The translations under genes were made by a program, and so were the position numbers. From Altericroceibacterium endophyticum (lineage in GTDB: Bacteria; Pseudomonadota; Alphaproteobacteria; Sphingomonadales; Sphingomonadaceae): a stretch of 64,000 nucleotides of DNA. Under the pieces are notes generated by a model. The model was not told the DNA's origin. It was given only the letters and a program-made list of their open reading frames with translations, and ran no database searches. Numbering within the stretch: the first letter of the stretch is position 1; each line of letters begins with the position of its first letter. The stretch lies in NCBI RefSeq assembly GCF_009827595.1, contig NZ_WTYT01000001.1, forward strand, positions 496,001-560,000, written 5' to 3'. This document shows, piece by piece, positions 9,990 to 21,094 of this stretch.

Positions 9990-10664
9990 TTACTTGCTGG
10001 TTGAATTGCTCAGCATGTCAGCCGTGATGTCAGAAGCTGGCGCGCGCGGCGCAGGCATTTTCTGCGGTACATTATCCGAAGCAATGGAGGCCTGCAGAAT
10101 GCGGGTCGGATTTTCAGGCGGTTCGCCGCGGGCAATTGCATCAACGCCGTCCATGCCAGCGATGACGCGGCCGAAATTCGTATATTTGCGATCGAGTGAA
10201 AGCCGCGGATAGAACACGATGAAAAACTGGCTGTTGGCGCTGTCTTCACCGGAAGCGCGGGCCATCGAAACGGTGCCGCGAACATGAGGCATCGGGTTAA
10301 ATTCAGCCTTCAGATCAGGCAGCTCGGAACCACCCTGCCCGGTGCCGGTCGGATCACCCGTCTGCGCCATGAAACCATCGATCACGCGGTGAAAAATCAC
10401 CCCGTCATAAAAACCCTGACGGGCAAGCGTCTTGATCCGTTCAACATGATTGGGCGCCCAATCCGGCATCAGACGGATCGCCACGCGCGACCCATTGGAC
10501 AGATCGAGCAAGAGAATATTGTCGCGATCCTTCGTGATATCGAAATCGACAGCAACGCGGTAATTGGGCTTTTCCTGCGGCGCATCCTCGCTCTGGGCGA
10601 AGGAAACCATCGGCACAGCAGCCATAATAGCGGCTATGAAAAAGGCGATCAGGCGTTTCAACAT
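9990..10664 (-). CDS. Periplasmic cyclophilin-type peptidylprolyl isomerase
   Basis: Catalyses cis-trans proline isomerisation in exported proteins; 224 aa. Residues 1-23 ([20 protein letters not shown], then SFAQ) form a Sec signal peptide with cleavage after the SFA motif. The cyclophilin core follows, with [20 protein letters not shown] (the catalytic Arg in FHRV), [16 protein letters not shown] and [15 protein letters not shown]. The C-terminal 30 residues are a proline-rich tail. It sits between coaD and queA in the same direction, a common sphingomonad arrangement; the precise chaperone clients are unknown. Confidence 0.93.
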   Translation of the reverse strand: MLKRLIAFFIAAIMAAVPMVSFAQSEDAPQEKPNYRVAVDFDITKDRDNILLLDLSNGSRVAIRLMPDWAPNHVERIKTLARQGFYDGVIFHRVIDGFMAQTGDPTGTGQGGSELPDLKAEFNPMPHVRGTVSMARASGEDSANSQFFIVFYPRLSLDRKYTNFGRVIAGMDGVDAIARGEPPENPTRILQASIASDNVPQKMPAPRAPASDITADMLSNSTSK

Positions 10665-10752
10665 GATAATTCGAAGAACCTTTTGGTTATAGTCGGGCTA
10701 CGACTTAGCCCGCGGCCTCTGACGGTGCAATGAACGGGAACGGGATGCGAAA

Positions 10753-11274
10753 TCAATAATCGCCCTGCTGTCCGATCTGCTTTACCCGGGCCTGAATCTC
10801 ATCGCGTATCTCGGCGCTGACGAAAGGCGCTACGTCCCCTCCGAACAGCGCGATTTCCTTGACGAGCCGCGATGCAATGGGTTGCAGGCTGACATCCGCC
10901 ATCAGAAAAACGGTCTCTATGCCGTCATTGATCTGCTGGTTCATGCCAGCCATCTGATATTCATATTCAAAATCGGCTACGGCCCGAAGCCCGCGAACAA
11001 TAACGTTGGCGCGTTCCCGTTCGGCAAATTTCATCAGCAGGGCATTGAAGCCCTTCACCTCGACATTGGCGATGCCGAGCCGGTCAACCTCAGCCCGCAC
11101 CATGTCCATGCGTTCTTCCGGGGTGAACATCGGGTTTTTCGAAGGATTGGTTGTCACACCGATTATCAGGCGATCAACCAGCTTGGCGCCGCGGCGAATG
11201 ATATCCGCATGTCCCAGCGTTACCGGGTCGAACGTACCGGGATAAATGCCGATCCGTGGAGTGCCCTCGTCCAT
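10753..11274 (-). CDS. coaD: Phosphopantetheine adenylyltransferase
   Basis: Fourth step of coenzyme A synthesis: 4'-phosphopantetheine plus ATP gives dephospho-CoA; 173 aa. The nucleotidyltransferase signature GIYPGTFDPVTLGHADIIRR with T-x-GH is at residues 8-27, and the second motif VIVRGLRAVADFEYEYQMA is near residues 88-106. The open frame extends upstream to 11370, but ATG 11274 gives the family N-terminus and lies 4 nt after the ispA stop. It is therefore co-transcribed with xseB and ispA on the minus strand. Confidence 0.97.
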   Translation of the reverse strand: MDEGTPRIGIYPGTFDPVTLGHADIIRRGAKLVDRLIIGVTTNPSKNPMFTPEERMDMVRAEVDRLGIANVEVKGFNALLMKFAERERANVIVRGLRAVADFEYEYQMAGMNQQINDGIETVFLMADVSLQPIASRLVKEIALFGGDVAPFVSAEIRDEIQARVKQIGQQGDY

Positions 11275-11278
11275 CGCC

Positions 11279-12193
11279 TCAGCAATCCCGCTCAACGACG
11301 AATCGAGCAACCGCGCGCAGCATTTCCGCTTCTGAACCGTAGGCCGACAAGTGACCGATGGCCTGATCACTCAGTGCCTGAGCCTGCTCTCTGGCTCGCT
11401 CAGGACCGAGTAACGAGACAAAAGTCTGCTTACCCTGATCGGCATCCTTACGCAGCGCCTTGCCCGCTTTCTCGGCATCGCCTTCATGATCGAGCAAATC
11501 GTCAACGATCTGGAAGGCAAGCCCGATATCTCTGGCGTAATTTTTCAGCTGAGCGCGGGCCTCGGCCGGAGCATGTCCCAAAATCGCGCCCATTTCGACC
11601 GCGGCGCCGAGCAGAGCGCCCGTTTTGAGCTGCTGGAGCCGGGTAATGGTGTGGAGATCGAAGGTTTCATTTTCCGACTCCATATCCATCATCTGCCCGC
11701 CAGCCATACCATTGTGGCCGCTGGCCGATGACAGGCACATCACGAGTTCAGAGCGTACGAATGGGTCACCGCTGGTGGATTCGGATGCCAGCAATTCAAA
11801 AGCCATCGCATGCAAGGCGTCTCCGGCCAGAACGGCGGTCGCTTCGTCATACAGCTTATGAACAGTGGGCTTGCCGTGCCGCAGATCATCATCATCCATG
11901 CAGGGCAGATCGTCGTGAATCAAAGAATAGCTGTGGATCGCCTCTATCGCGCAGCCCGCACGCACAGCGGAGCTGCGTCCGACGCCGTAAAGCTCCGCCA
12001 CGGTAATCAGCAGCAGCGGACGAATCCGCTTTCCGCCGCCAATGGTCGCATGCCGGATGGCCTGGATCAGTTTTTTACGCCCATCCTCGGGCACGGGCAG
12101 CAACACATCGAAAGCATTGTCTATTTCACGCTGTATCGCCTGCAATCCACGCGAAAGCATCGTATCGGCAAGCACCAACGCCATTGCTGTCAT
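11279..12193 (-). CDS. ispA: Farnesyl diphosphate synthase (polyprenyl synthetase)
   Basis: Condenses IPP with DMAPP and GPP to farnesyl diphosphate, the precursor of quinones, undecaprenyl phosphate and carotenoids; 304 aa. The first Asp-rich motif is in SLIHDDLPCMDDDDLRHGKP (about residues 92-111) and the second in AFQIVDDLLDHEGD (about 230-243). The GGGKRIRPLLL segment binds IPP. The start codon overlaps the xseB stop (ATGA), the classical xseB-ispA pairing that in many bacteria also includes dxs. ATG 12184 is an alternative start. Product chain length is inferred from the family and the xseB context. Confidence 0.96.
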   Translation of the reverse strand: MTAMALVLADTMLSRGLQAIQREIDNAFDVLLPVPEDGRKKLIQAIRHATIGGGKRIRPLLLITVAELYGVGRSSAVRAGCAIEAIHSYSLIHDDLPCMDDDDLRHGKPTVHKLYDEATAVLAGDALHAMAFELLASESTSGDPFVRSELVMCLSSASGHNGMAGGQMMDMESENETFDLHTITRLQQLKTGALLGAAVEMGAILGHAPAEARAQLKNYARDIGLAFQIVDDLLDHEGDAEKAGKALRKDADQGKQTFVSLLGPERAREQAQALSDQAIGHLSAYGSEAEMLRAVARFVVERDC

Positions 12194-12438
12194 TCACTCC
12201 CGAACGTTTCAGTGGATTTGGCTTCGCCATCAGGCCCTGCCACGATCTTTTCGATCCGCGACTGGGCCGCATCCAGCCTGGCCTGACAGTGCTGGCGAAG
12301 TTTTTCACCGCGTTCATACAGATTGATTGATTCATCCAGTGGCACTTCGCCACCTTCGAGTCGGCGCACCACGTCTTCAAGCGCGCGCAAGGCGTCTTCG
12401 AAGCTCAATTGCGAAATATCGACCGTAGTATCTCCCAT
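12190..12438 (-). CDS. xseB: Exodeoxyribonuclease VII small subunit
   Basis: Small subunit of ExoVII, which degrades single-stranded DNA; about 82 aa from the preferred ATG 12438 (MGDTTVDISQLSFEDALRAL). The open frame reaches back to 12459, giving 89 aa. The family pattern is plain: SFEDALRALEDVVRRLEGGE followed by VPLDESINLYERGEKLRQHC and a basic helix. The protein is a helical hairpin that binds XseA. The stop overlaps the ispA start by ATGA. The catalytic subunit xseA is not in this window. Confidence 0.95.
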   Translation of the reverse strand: MGDTTVDISQLSFEDALRALEDVVRRLEGGEVPLDESINLYERGEKLRQHCQARLDAAQSRIEKIVAGPDGEAKSTETFGSE

Positions 12439-12561
12439 GCCGAAAACCATTGGCGGCACTACGCGCAGCGGTCAAGCACAGCTGAAAAATGTTCTCGGGA
12501 CATGTATAAGGGCTGCGTTGGTGACTAGCGCTCGTGCGGTCACGACGCTAAGGGCGCTGTC

Positions 12562-14775
12562 ATGTCAGAGATCACACCCGAAATCACACCCGAGATCATA
12601 GCCACACACGGCCTCAGCACGGCCGAATATGATCGTGTCCTCAATGCTCTGGGGCGCGAGCCCAATCTGGTGGAGCTGGGCATCTTCTCCGTCATGTGGT
12701 CAGAGCATTGTTCCTACAAGAGCTCTCGCCTCCATCTCAAGAAGCTGCCAACCGAAGCCCCCTGGGTCATTTGCGGCCCGGGTGAGAATGCCGGCGTGAT
12801 CGATATTGGAGATGGTCAGGCAGCCATCTTCAAGATGGAAAGCCACAACCACCCATCGTACATTGAACCCTATCAGGGGGCAGCGACTGGTGTGGGCGGA
12901 ATCTTGCGCGACGTGTTCACCATGGGCGCGCGTCCGGTAGCCAATCTGAATGCGCTGCGCTTTGGCCGCCCTGATCACCCCAAGATGAAGCATCTGGTTC
13001 AGGGCGTCGTCTCCGGGATCGGAGGCTACGGGAATTGTGTCGGCGTGCCGACAGTTGGCGGCGAAACCAATTTCGACAAAGCCTATGACGGCAATATCCT
13101 CGTCAATGCGATGACAGTTGGCGTGGCCGATCAGGACAAGATTTTCTACAGTGCCGCAACCGGCACGGGTAATCCGATTGTCTATGTGGGCTCCAAGACC
13201 GGGCGCGATGGCATCCATGGTGCGACGATGGCCAGTGCCGATTTTGACGATAAATCGGATGAGAAGCGCCCGACCGTTCAGGTTGGCGATCCCTTTACGG
13301 AGAAGTTGCTGATCGAAGCCTGTCTGGAACTGATGGCCACCGATGCCATCGTTGCGATTCAGGATATGGGGGCTGCGGGCTTGACCTCTTCCAGTGTCGA
13401 AATGGCCTCCAAGGGTGAAGTCGGCATCCGGCTCGACATGAATCAGGTGCCCTGCCGCGAAGAAGGCATGACGCCCTATGAAATGATGCTGTCCGAAAGC
13501 CAGGAGCGGATGCTCATGGTGCTCAAACCGGGTAAGGAAGAGATGGCAGCGGAAATATTCCGCAAATGGGAGCTGGACTTCGCGATTATTGGTGAAGTCA
13601 CCGATACTGGCCGGATGGAGCTGACATTTGATGGCGCCACCGTGTGTGACATCCCGCTGGCGCCGCTTGCCGATGATGCGCCGGAATATGACCGCCCGCA
13701 CCGGCCGACGCCGCCCGCAGCTCCGCTGACCTACGTTCCGGAGAGCAGCGATGTCGCAGGCGATCTGACCCGGTTGATGGCCAGCGCGAGCCTGGCCTCA
13801 CGCAGGTGGATCTGGGAGCAATATGATAGCCAGGTCGGCGCCGATACATTGCAGAAATCAGGCGGTGACGCGGCGGTCGTGCGCGTGCACGGTACAAAGA
13901 AAGCACTGGCAATGAGCACGGATTGCACGCCGCGCTATTGCTATGCAGACCCTGTCGAAGGCGGCAAACAAGCCATTGCCGAGGCTTATCGCAACATCAG
14001 TGCAGTGGGCGCATTGCCCTTGGCTGTGACCAACTGCCTCAATTTCGCCAATCCGGAACGGCCAGAAATCATGGGCCAGTTCGTCGGATGCCTTGAAGGT
14101 ATGGGCGATGCGTGCCGCGCACTCGATTTCCCGATCGTGTCGGGCAATGTGTCGCTCTACAACGAATCCAAGGCAACAGGTGGCGGTAGCGCCATTTTGC
14201 CGACCCCCGCCATCGGCGGCGTCGGGTTGATGGAAGACCACACATTGATGGCAACGATTGCCTTCAAGCAGGACGGCGAATCGATCATTCTGATCGGCGG
14301 CGAAAGCGGCCACCTTGGCCAGTCGCTCTATCTCCGCGAATTGCATGGTCTTGAGGATGGTCCCCCTCCCCCGGTCGGGCTGGATCTTGAGCGTAAAGCC
14401 GGCGAATTTGTTCGCGCCATGATCAAGCAGGGCAAATTCACTGCAGTGCATGATTGCGCGGATGGTGGCCTGGCCGTGACGCTGGGTGAGATGGCGCTGG
14501 CTGGCAATATCGGTGCCGAGATCGCGATGCCGGAAGGGCGCGAATCAGAAGCAGCTTTCTTCTTCGGCGAAGATCAGGCGCGCTATGTGGTGACGACGAA
14601 CGATCCGGCCGACATCATCGCACAGGCGGAAAGTGCAGGTCTGGCAGCAGTGGCTCTGGGACAGACTGGCGGCGACACGCTGACGTTCCGCAGCAAGGAC
14701 ACAGAAAGCCGCACCAGTATCGACGCGCTGCGTTCTGCACATGAACGGTTTTTTGCGGACTGGATGGCTGGCTAA
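12562..14775 (+). CDS. purL: Phosphoribosylformylglycinamidine synthase subunit PurL
   Basis: ATP-dependent FGAM synthase, fourth step of purine synthesis, small-PurL type (737 aa) that works with PurS and PurQ, neither of which is in the window. The motifs [20 protein letters not shown] and [12 protein letters not shown] (about residues 94-130), [12 protein letters not shown] (about 163), [20 protein letters not shown] (about 268-287) and the second-half [19 protein letters not shown] and [12 protein letters not shown] are all typical of the duplicated AIRS-like fold. The N-terminus contains a 12-bp tandem repeat encoding ITPE twice. It is followed by a strong terminator. Confidence 0.98.
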   Translation: MSEITPEITPEIIATHGLSTAEYDRVLNALGREPNLVELGIFSVMWSEHCSYKSSRLHLKKLPTEAPWVICGPGENAGVIDIGDGQAAIFKMESHNHPSYIEPYQGAATGVGGILRDVFTMGARPVANLNALRFGRPDHPKMKHLVQGVVSGIGGYGNCVGVPTVGGETNFDKAYDGNILVNAMTVGVADQDKIFYSAATGTGNPIVYVGSKTGRDGIHGATMASADFDDKSDEKRPTVQVGDPFTEKLLIEACLELMATDAIVAIQDMGAAGLTSSSVEMASKGEVGIRLDMNQVPCREEGMTPYEMMLSESQERMLMVLKPGKEEMAAEIFRKWELDFAIIGEVTDTGRMELTFDGATVCDIPLAPLADDAPEYDRPHRPTPPAAPLTYVPESSDVAGDLTRLMASASLASRRWIWEQYDSQVGADTLQKSGGDAAVVRVHGTKKALAMSTDCTPRYCYADPVEGGKQAIAEAYRNISAVGALPLAVTNCLNFANPERPEIMGQFVGCLEGMGDACRALDFPIVSGNVSLYNESKATGGGSAILPTPAIGGVGLMEDHTLMATIAFKQDGESIILIGGESGHLGQSLYLRELHGLEDGPPPPVGLDLERKAGEFVRAMIKQGKFTAVHDCADGGLAVTLGEMALAGNIGAEIAMPEGRESEAAFFFGEDQARYVVTTNDPADIIAQAESAGLAAVALGQTGGDTLTFRSKDTESRTSIDALRSAHERFFADWMAG

Positions 14776-14809
14776 GGCTTGAGCCAAGCCAGTAGAAAAC
14801 GTTACAAAT

Positions 14810-14840
14810 AAGGCCGGGTTCTCACCCGGCCTTTTATTAT
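14810..14840. terminator. Terminator between purL and serB
   Basis: Perfect stem AAGGCCGGGT (14810-14819) with ACCCGGCCTT (14824-14833), loop TCTC, then TTATTAT on the plus strand. Its symmetry and the AATA tract on the other side let it serve convergent purL and serB. Confidence 0.9.
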
Positions 14841-15724
14841 CAGGCAGTTACCCATTCCTTCTCGGGAATTTCCAGCAATTTAAGAATGTCGGTCAGATCA
14901 CCGCGATCGATCCAGCCATTGGCCGCTTCGCGCGCCTTGGGCTTGGCTTTATAGGCGATGCCATAGGTTGCTGCGCGCAGCATGGGGATGTCATTTGCGC
15001 CGTCACCCGTCGCCAGGCTGACTGCGCCATCACCCAGTAAACTCAATTCCTCGCGCAGGACCTTTTCCTTCACCGAACTGTCGGTGATCGGACCGTCCAG
15101 CTGCCCTGTCAGCTTGCCATCATGCACCGCCAGACGATTGCCAACAACGCGTTCGAAACCGAGCTGATCCGCCACGCGATCGGCAAAATGGTGGAATCCG
15201 CCGGTCACCAGTACAGTCCGGCAGCCTTTTGCCTTCAATGTCGCCACCAGAGTAGCCGCGCCGGACATCGGCTCGATCCGCTCCGCCAGACATTGATCGA
15301 TGGCGCTTTCTGCCAGACCTTCGAGCAAGCTGACTCGTTCGCGCAGCGCGCTTTCAAAATCGAGCTCACCCTGCATGGCCCGCTCGGTAATATCCGCAAT
15401 CCGCTCTTTCAAACCCGCAAAATCGGCCAGTTCATCGATGCATTCCTGGCCGATCATCGTCGAATCCATGTCGGACACGAACAAGTCCGGGACGCGAAAA
15501 TCACGCGTGGCCAGAACCATATTTGACGGGGAGAAATGACTATCCAGCAGCGCTTTGACCTGCGCCTCTTCGCCATGCGGGAGCATGATTTGCAGCACAT
15601 CGCCGCAGAAATCGAGCATTTGTGCAGAGGCGACCGCTATCCCCTCTTTATCGAGCGCGACAGTCGCGGCGTCGAGATTTGCTGCCAATGTGTTTGAATC
15701 TGCTATCAGCCGCGCAATGAGCAA
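14840..15724 (-). CDS. serB: Phosphoserine phosphatase SerB
   Basis: Last step of serine synthesis, dephosphorylating O-phosphoserine; HAD superfamily, 294 aa. An ACT-like N-terminal domain covers residues 1-75. HAD motif I is VSDMDSTMIGQECIDELADF (about 83-102), with the nucleophile Asp in DMDST. Motif II is in RTVLVTGGFHHFADRVA, and motif IV is ATGDGANDIPML. The start is a TTG at 15724: a strong GAGGAG Shine-Dalgarno lies 8 nt upstream and the resulting MLIARLIADS matches the family N-terminus. This start lies inside or against the divergent miaA start region. Confidence 0.95.
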   Translation of the reverse strand: MLIARLIADSNTLAANLDAATVALDKEGIAVASAQMLDFCGDVLQIMLPHGEEAQVKALLDSHFSPSNMVLATRDFRVPDLFVSDMDSTMIGQECIDELADFAGLKERIADITERAMQGELDFESALRERVSLLEGLAESAIDQCLAERIEPMSGAATLVATLKAKGCRTVLVTGGFHHFADRVADQLGFERVVGNRLAVHDGKLTGQLDGPITDSSVKEKVLREELSLLGDGAVSLATGDGANDIPMLRAATYGIAYKAKPKAREAANGWIDRGDLTDILKLLEIPEKEWVTA

Positions 15725-16691
15725 AGCTTTATCTCCTCAATCGGGAAAGGGCGTGACAAATGAGGTCGCGCTCATCGCAGGGCCAACGGCCAGCGGCAAG
15801 AGCCATTATGCAGTCGCGCTGGCGCAGCAACTGGCCGCACGCGGACAGGAAGCCGTCATCATCAATGCCGACAGCGCCCAAGTGTATCAGGATCTGCTGA
15901 TCTTGAGCGCGCGGCCAGATGAAACGGAAATGGCCAGCATACCGCATAAATTGTTCGGGGAATGGGACGGCGCCGTGGCCTGCTCCGCCGCAGATTGGGC
16001 GAAAGCGGCCCGCGCCGAAATTTCCGCAGCCCATAGCGCCGGTATCCTGCCCATTCTGGTGGGGGGCACCGGGCTTTATATACGCACTCTTCTGGACGGA
16101 ATCGCTCCGATCCCTCCCATAGACGACACCATCCGCGATGACATACGCGCCATGCGGGTGGAGGACGCCTATCAGGCCCTTGAACGCGAGGATCCAGAAC
16201 GTGCCGAGTTCCTCAATCCGGCGGATGCCACACGCGTCAAACGGGCATTGGAAGTGGTTCGCTCCACCGGGCATCCGCTCCTTTATTGGCAGCAACATCG
16301 GACAGGCGGGATTGGCGATCATGTTGCGCTGTTTCCACTCATACTCCTGCCGGAGCGTGAGTGGCTCTATTCCCGCTGCAACATGCGTTTAACAGCGATG
16401 ATGGAAAATGGTGCGATAGCCGAAGTGGAAAGGTTGCTGGACCGCAATCTGTCCCCTGCCCTGCCTGTTATGCGGGCCATTGGCGTACAGGAAATTGCTC
16501 GATTTCTTCGTCAGGAGCTTGATTTTGAAGAGTCGCTCTCAGCCGCACAACAAGCGACCAGAAACTACGCCAAACGCCAATATACGTGGTTTCGGCGGCA
16601 ACCTCCGGCCGATTGGAAAAGGACGGAGGATAATAATTACCCCAATGGACTTGAATTTGAAACATTGTTATTGAGATTGGGGTTGACATGA
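15717..16691 (+). CDS. miaA: tRNA dimethylallyltransferase MiaA
   Basis: Transfers dimethylallyl from DMAPP to N6 of A37 in tRNAs reading UNN codons; about 324 aa. The P-loop LIAGPTASGKSHYAVALA is near residues 18-35, followed by INADSAQVYQDLLILSARP, LVGGTGLYIRTLLDGIAPIP and the C-terminal ATRNYAKRQYTWFR segment. ATG 15717 is given as the start, but it lacks a Shine-Dalgarno and overlaps divergent serB by 8 bp. GTG 15753, with GGGAAAGG before it, gives 312 aa and may be the true start. The stop overlaps the start of the ilvB leader. Confidence 0.95.
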   Translation: MSKALSPQSGKGVTNEVALIAGPTASGKSHYAVALAQQLAARGQEAVIINADSAQVYQDLLILSARPDETEMASIPHKLFGEWDGAVACSAADWAKAARAEISAAHSAGILPILVGGTGLYIRTLLDGIAPIPPIDDTIRDDIRAMRVEDAYQALEREDPERAEFLNPADATRVKRALEVVRSTGHPLLYWQQHRTGGIGDHVALFPLILLPEREWLYSRCNMRLTAMMENGAIAEVERLLDRNLSPALPVMRAIGVQEIARFLRQELDFEESLSAAQQATRNYAKRQYTWFRRQPPADWKRTEDNNYPNGLEFETLLLRLGLT

Positions 16692-16711
16692 TATATATGT
16701 TCTTCTAGCAC
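16683..16711 (+). promoter_or_regulatory. Probable ilvBN promoter
   Basis: A perfect -35 hexamer TTGACA (16683-16688) overlaps the last codons of miaA, and TAGCAC (16706-16711) follows at 17 bp. Predicted start near 16718, giving a leader of about 113 nt before ilvB. The -10 is weak, so this is a prediction only. Confidence 0.5.
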
Positions 16712-16733
16712 TCTGATCCAAGTTTTGGGCTTG

Positions 16734-16793
16734 CCCTGACACGAGTTGGAGAGGAGTGACCCGGCACGAGTAATCGTGTCGGGTCCGTTTTTT
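16734..16793 (+). promoter_or_regulatory. Candidate transcription attenuator of ilvBN
   Basis: A terminator hairpin with 11-bp stem (ACCCGGCACGA 16759-16769, loop GTAA, TCGTGTCGGGT 16774-16784, one G-T wobble) is followed by T6 (16788-16793), 37 nt before the ilvB GTG start. Just upstream, CCTGACACGA (16735-16744) is complementary to the terminator's 3' arm over 10 bp with one wobble, so the two can form mutually exclusive structures. This is the layout of an attenuator. No branched-chain-rich leader peptide is evident in the predicted transcript. A plain miaA terminator is the simpler alternative, but it would not need the second arm. Confidence 0.65.
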
Positions 16794-16830
16794 AGAAGAC
16801 CGAGATTGATTCAAAGGAAAGGAATCTAAC

Positions 16831-18573
16831 GTGAGCGAGGAACGCAGCGGTGCTGCGATATTGATCGAAAGCCTGGCAAGGCAGGGTGTCGAACATGTTT
16901 TCGGTTATCCCGGCGGAGCCGTACTTCCGATCTATGACGAGCTATTCAATGACCCACGCGTTCGTCATATCCTCGTACGGCATGAAGCCGGCGCGGCGCA
17001 CGCCGCTGAAGGTTATGCCCGCTCCACCGGCAAGCCCGGCGTCGTACTGGTTACATCCGGCCCCGGCGCCACCAATGCGATTACCGGCATTGCCGACGCG
17101 TTTCTGGATTCCATTCCGATGGTTGTCATCACCGGCCAGGTCGCAACCAATCTGATCGGCAGTGACGCCTTTCAGGAAGCCGACACGGTTGGCCTGACGC
17201 GGCACTGCACCAAGCATAATTATCTGGTCAAAGACCCGGAAAATCTCGCCGCAGTGATCGAGGAAGCGTTTGAGATCGCCACCACGGGTCGCCCCGGCCC
17301 GGTCGTGATCGACATTCCGAAAAATGTTCAGGTCGCCACCGCGATCATGCCCGATGTTTCTCCGCCGCGGACCAAGCGCTACGATCCGCGCATCGTGGCA
17401 CCGCCGGAAGAAATCGCCGAAGCAGCCGAGATGATCGCGGCGGCCAAAGCACCCGTGTTCTATACCGGCGGCGGGATCATCAATTCCGGCCCGCAGGCGA
17501 CGACATTCCTGCGCCAGTTGCAGGAAATTACCGGCGCTCCGGTAACCTCCACGCTCATGGGTCTTGGCGCCTTTCCGGCGAGCCATCCTGACTGGCTGGG
17601 CATGCTGGGCATGCATGGCACGTTCGAAGCCAATATGGCGATGAATCAGGCGGATCTGATCATCAATGTCGGCGCGCGTTTTGATGATCGCGTCACCGGC
17701 CGGCTTGATGCTTTCGCCCCCAATTCCAAGAAGATCCACATCGATATTGATCGCAGTTCGATCAATAAGATCGTCCCGGTTGATCTGGGCGTTGTCGGCG
17801 ATTGCGCCAGTGTGCTGGAGCAACTTGTTGCTGCGCTTGGTGACACGCAATGCGGTGATCTGACCGAATGGAAAGCGCGCATTTCAGGCTGGAAAGCGCG
17901 CGACAGTCTGGCATATCCGCAGACCACCGACGTGATCATGCCGCAATATGCCATTCAGCGGCTGCATCATTTCACCGCTCACCGCGATCCGATCATTACC
18001 ACCGAAGTCGGCCAGCATCAGATGTGGGCTGCACAATATTACGGTTTTGATGATCCCAATCGCTGGCTGACCTCGGGCGGCCTTGGCACGATGGGCTATG
18101 GACTGCCTGCCGCTATCGGTGCTCAGCTGGGTAATCCAGACAGCCTGGTAATCGATATTGCGGGCGAAGCATCGATCCAGATGAATATTCAGGAATTGGG
18201 CACCGCGTCGCAATTCCGCCTTCCGGTGAAGGTTTTCATCCTCAACAATGAATATATGGGGATGGTCCGCCAATGGCAGGAACTGACCTATGAAAGCCGC
18301 TATTCAAATTCCTATTCCGACAGCCTGCCTGATTTCGTGAAGCTGGCCGAAGCCTATGGCTGGAAAGGCATCCGCATTCATGATCATTCCGAACTGGATG
18401 CGGGGATCGAGGCGATGCTGGCGCATGATGGCCCGGTGATCGTCGACTGCCTGGTGTCCAAGGATGCGAATTGCTTCCCCATGATTCCAAGCGGCGCGGC
18501 GCATACCGAAATGCTGCTGTATGGCGATAGCCATGCCGGGACCATGGAAGACGAAGCCAAGGCACTCGTGTGA
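16831..18573 (+). CDS. ilvB: Acetolactate synthase large (catalytic) subunit
   Basis: ThDP-dependent acetohydroxyacid synthase, committing pyruvate to valine, leucine and isoleucine; 580 aa. The N-terminal domain has [18 protein letters not shown] with the catalytic Glu in [17 protein letters not shown], followed by [20 protein letters not shown]; the middle FAD domain spans about residues 195-340. The C-terminal ThDP site has [19 protein letters not shown] and the GEAS variant of the usual GDGS motif, then [14 protein letters not shown]. Translation begins at GTG after AAGGAAAGGAA. It is the first gene of ilvB-ilvN-ilvC. A Ser or Asn variation in the GDGS-type motif is known to be tolerated, but the GEA residues here deserve attention. 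Confidence 0.97.
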   Translation: MSEERSGAAILIESLARQGVEHVFGYPGGAVLPIYDELFNDPRVRHILVRHEAGAAHAAEGYARSTGKPGVVLVTSGPGATNAITGIADAFLDSIPMVVITGQVATNLIGSDAFQEADTVGLTRHCTKHNYLVKDPENLAAVIEEAFEIATTGRPGPVVIDIPKNVQVATAIMPDVSPPRTKRYDPRIVAPPEEIAEAAEMIAAAKAPVFYTGGGIINSGPQATTFLRQLQEITGAPVTSTLMGLGAFPASHPDWLGMLGMHGTFEANMAMNQADLIINVGARFDDRVTGRLDAFAPNSKKIHIDIDRSSINKIVPVDLGVVGDCASVLEQLVAALGDTQCGDLTEWKARISGWKARDSLAYPQTTDVIMPQYAIQRLHHFTAHRDPIITTEVGQHQMWAAQYYGFDDPNRWLTSGGLGTMGYGLPAAIGAQLGNPDSLVIDIAGEASIQMNIQELGTASQFRLPVKVFILNNEYMGMVRQWQELTYESRYSNSYSDSLPDFVKLAEAYGWKGIRIHDHSELDAGIEAMLAHDGPVIVDCLVSKDANCFPMIPSGAAHTEMLLYGDSHAGTMEDEAKALV

Positions 18574-18605
18574 ACACCGGTCTGCGCTCTAATTGGGGAA
18601 ATAGG

Positions 18606-20253
<1,648 letters not shown>

Positions 20254-20277
20254 TCCACGGTGATCAGAAAAATTTTG

Positions 20278-20308
20278 AAGGGCGGCGGATCATCCGCCGC
20301 CCTTTTTC
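20278..20308 (+). terminator. Intrinsic terminator after ilvC
   Basis: Stem AAGGGCGGCGGA with TCCGCCGCCCTT, loop TCA, then a T5 run. Very GC-rich 12-bp stem. Confidence 0.94.
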
Positions 20309-20376
20309 GTTGTGTCCAGTGAATAGCGCTCATTTTCGGGCGTGTTTCGCATATATGCAAAACAGGAGGCTCTTCG

Positions 20377-21024
20377 ATGCGTAAACTCTCTCTTGCCCTA
20401 GTGGCAACTGCAAGTGCTGCAACTTTATCGCTCACCGCTCTGCAGGCGCAGGAAGCCCCGCCTGTTCCCGGCCAGATGGATGTCAGCGAAGTTGCTGCCG
20501 GCACCTATAAGGCCGATCCTGCGCATACGATCATTGGCTTTCGCCTCAACCATTTCGGCTTTAATGACTATTTCGGTGTCTTCGGGGCCAGCGAAGGCAC
20601 TTTGATGCTCGATCCGACCAATCCTTCCTCCGCCAAAGTGGATGTAACCATCCCGATCACGTCCGTTGCCGTTGCGGCAGACGAGCTTAAGGATCACTTG
20701 CTGCGCGCAGGCAAGGATGGTGCAGAACCAGACTTTTTCGGTCCCAATCCCACTGCCGCTCGCTTCACATCGACCAATGTCGAAGTCACCGGCCCGACAA
20801 CGGCCATGATCACCGGCAATCTTACCATGAATGGTATGACCCATCCGGTCCTGATCGCAGCGGAATTCACCGGTGTGGGGACGAATCCGATGAACAAGGC
20901 AGAAACCATCGGTTTTGAAGGACGCGCGCAGATCAATCGTTCCGATTACGGCCTTGATTTCGCCCTGCCCTTTGTTTCGGATCAGGTTATTCTCGACATC
21001 TCGGCCGCTTTCGAAAAGCAATGA
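20377..21024 (+). CDS. YceI family periplasmic protein
   Basis: Secreted lipid-binding-like beta-barrel protein, 215 aa. Residues 1-25 (MRKLSLALVATASAATLSLT, ALQAQ) are a Sec signal peptide. The YceI domain begins at AGTYKADPAHTIIGFRLNHF and runs through FFGPNPTAARFTSTNVEVTG and the closing INRSDYGLDFALP segment. YceI proteins bind isoprenoid or fatty-acyl chains and are often induced by stress; the ligand here is unknown. The Shine-Dalgarno is AACAGGAGG. It stands between the ilvC terminator and the I78-like lipoprotein gene. Confidence 0.93.
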   Translation: MRKLSLALVATASAATLSLTALQAQEAPPVPGQMDVSEVAAGTYKADPAHTIIGFRLNHFGFNDYFGVFGASEGTLMLDPTNPSSAKVDVTIPITSVAVAADELKDHLLRAGKDGAEPDFFGPNPTAARFTSTNVEVTGPTTAMITGNLTMNGMTHPVLIAAEFTGVGTNPMNKAETIGFEGRAQINRSDYGLDFALPFVSDQVILDISAAFEKQ

Positions 21025-21094
21025 GGAACTGCCTGACAAGTCCAACGGTTTGTCAGATATGGAAGTATCAAATAAAAGTTTGAACATTACGGGC

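Noticed and set aside
12700-13701. Long antisense frame (333 aa) opposite purL
   Set aside because: It mirrors purL codons on the other strand, has no recognisable domain and no start signal; purL is clearly the gene.
16688-16708. Mini-frame MIYMFF as an ilvB leader peptide
   Set aside because: It lies over the predicted promoter, has no Shine-Dalgarno and only one Ile codon, so it is not a plausible branched-chain sensor.
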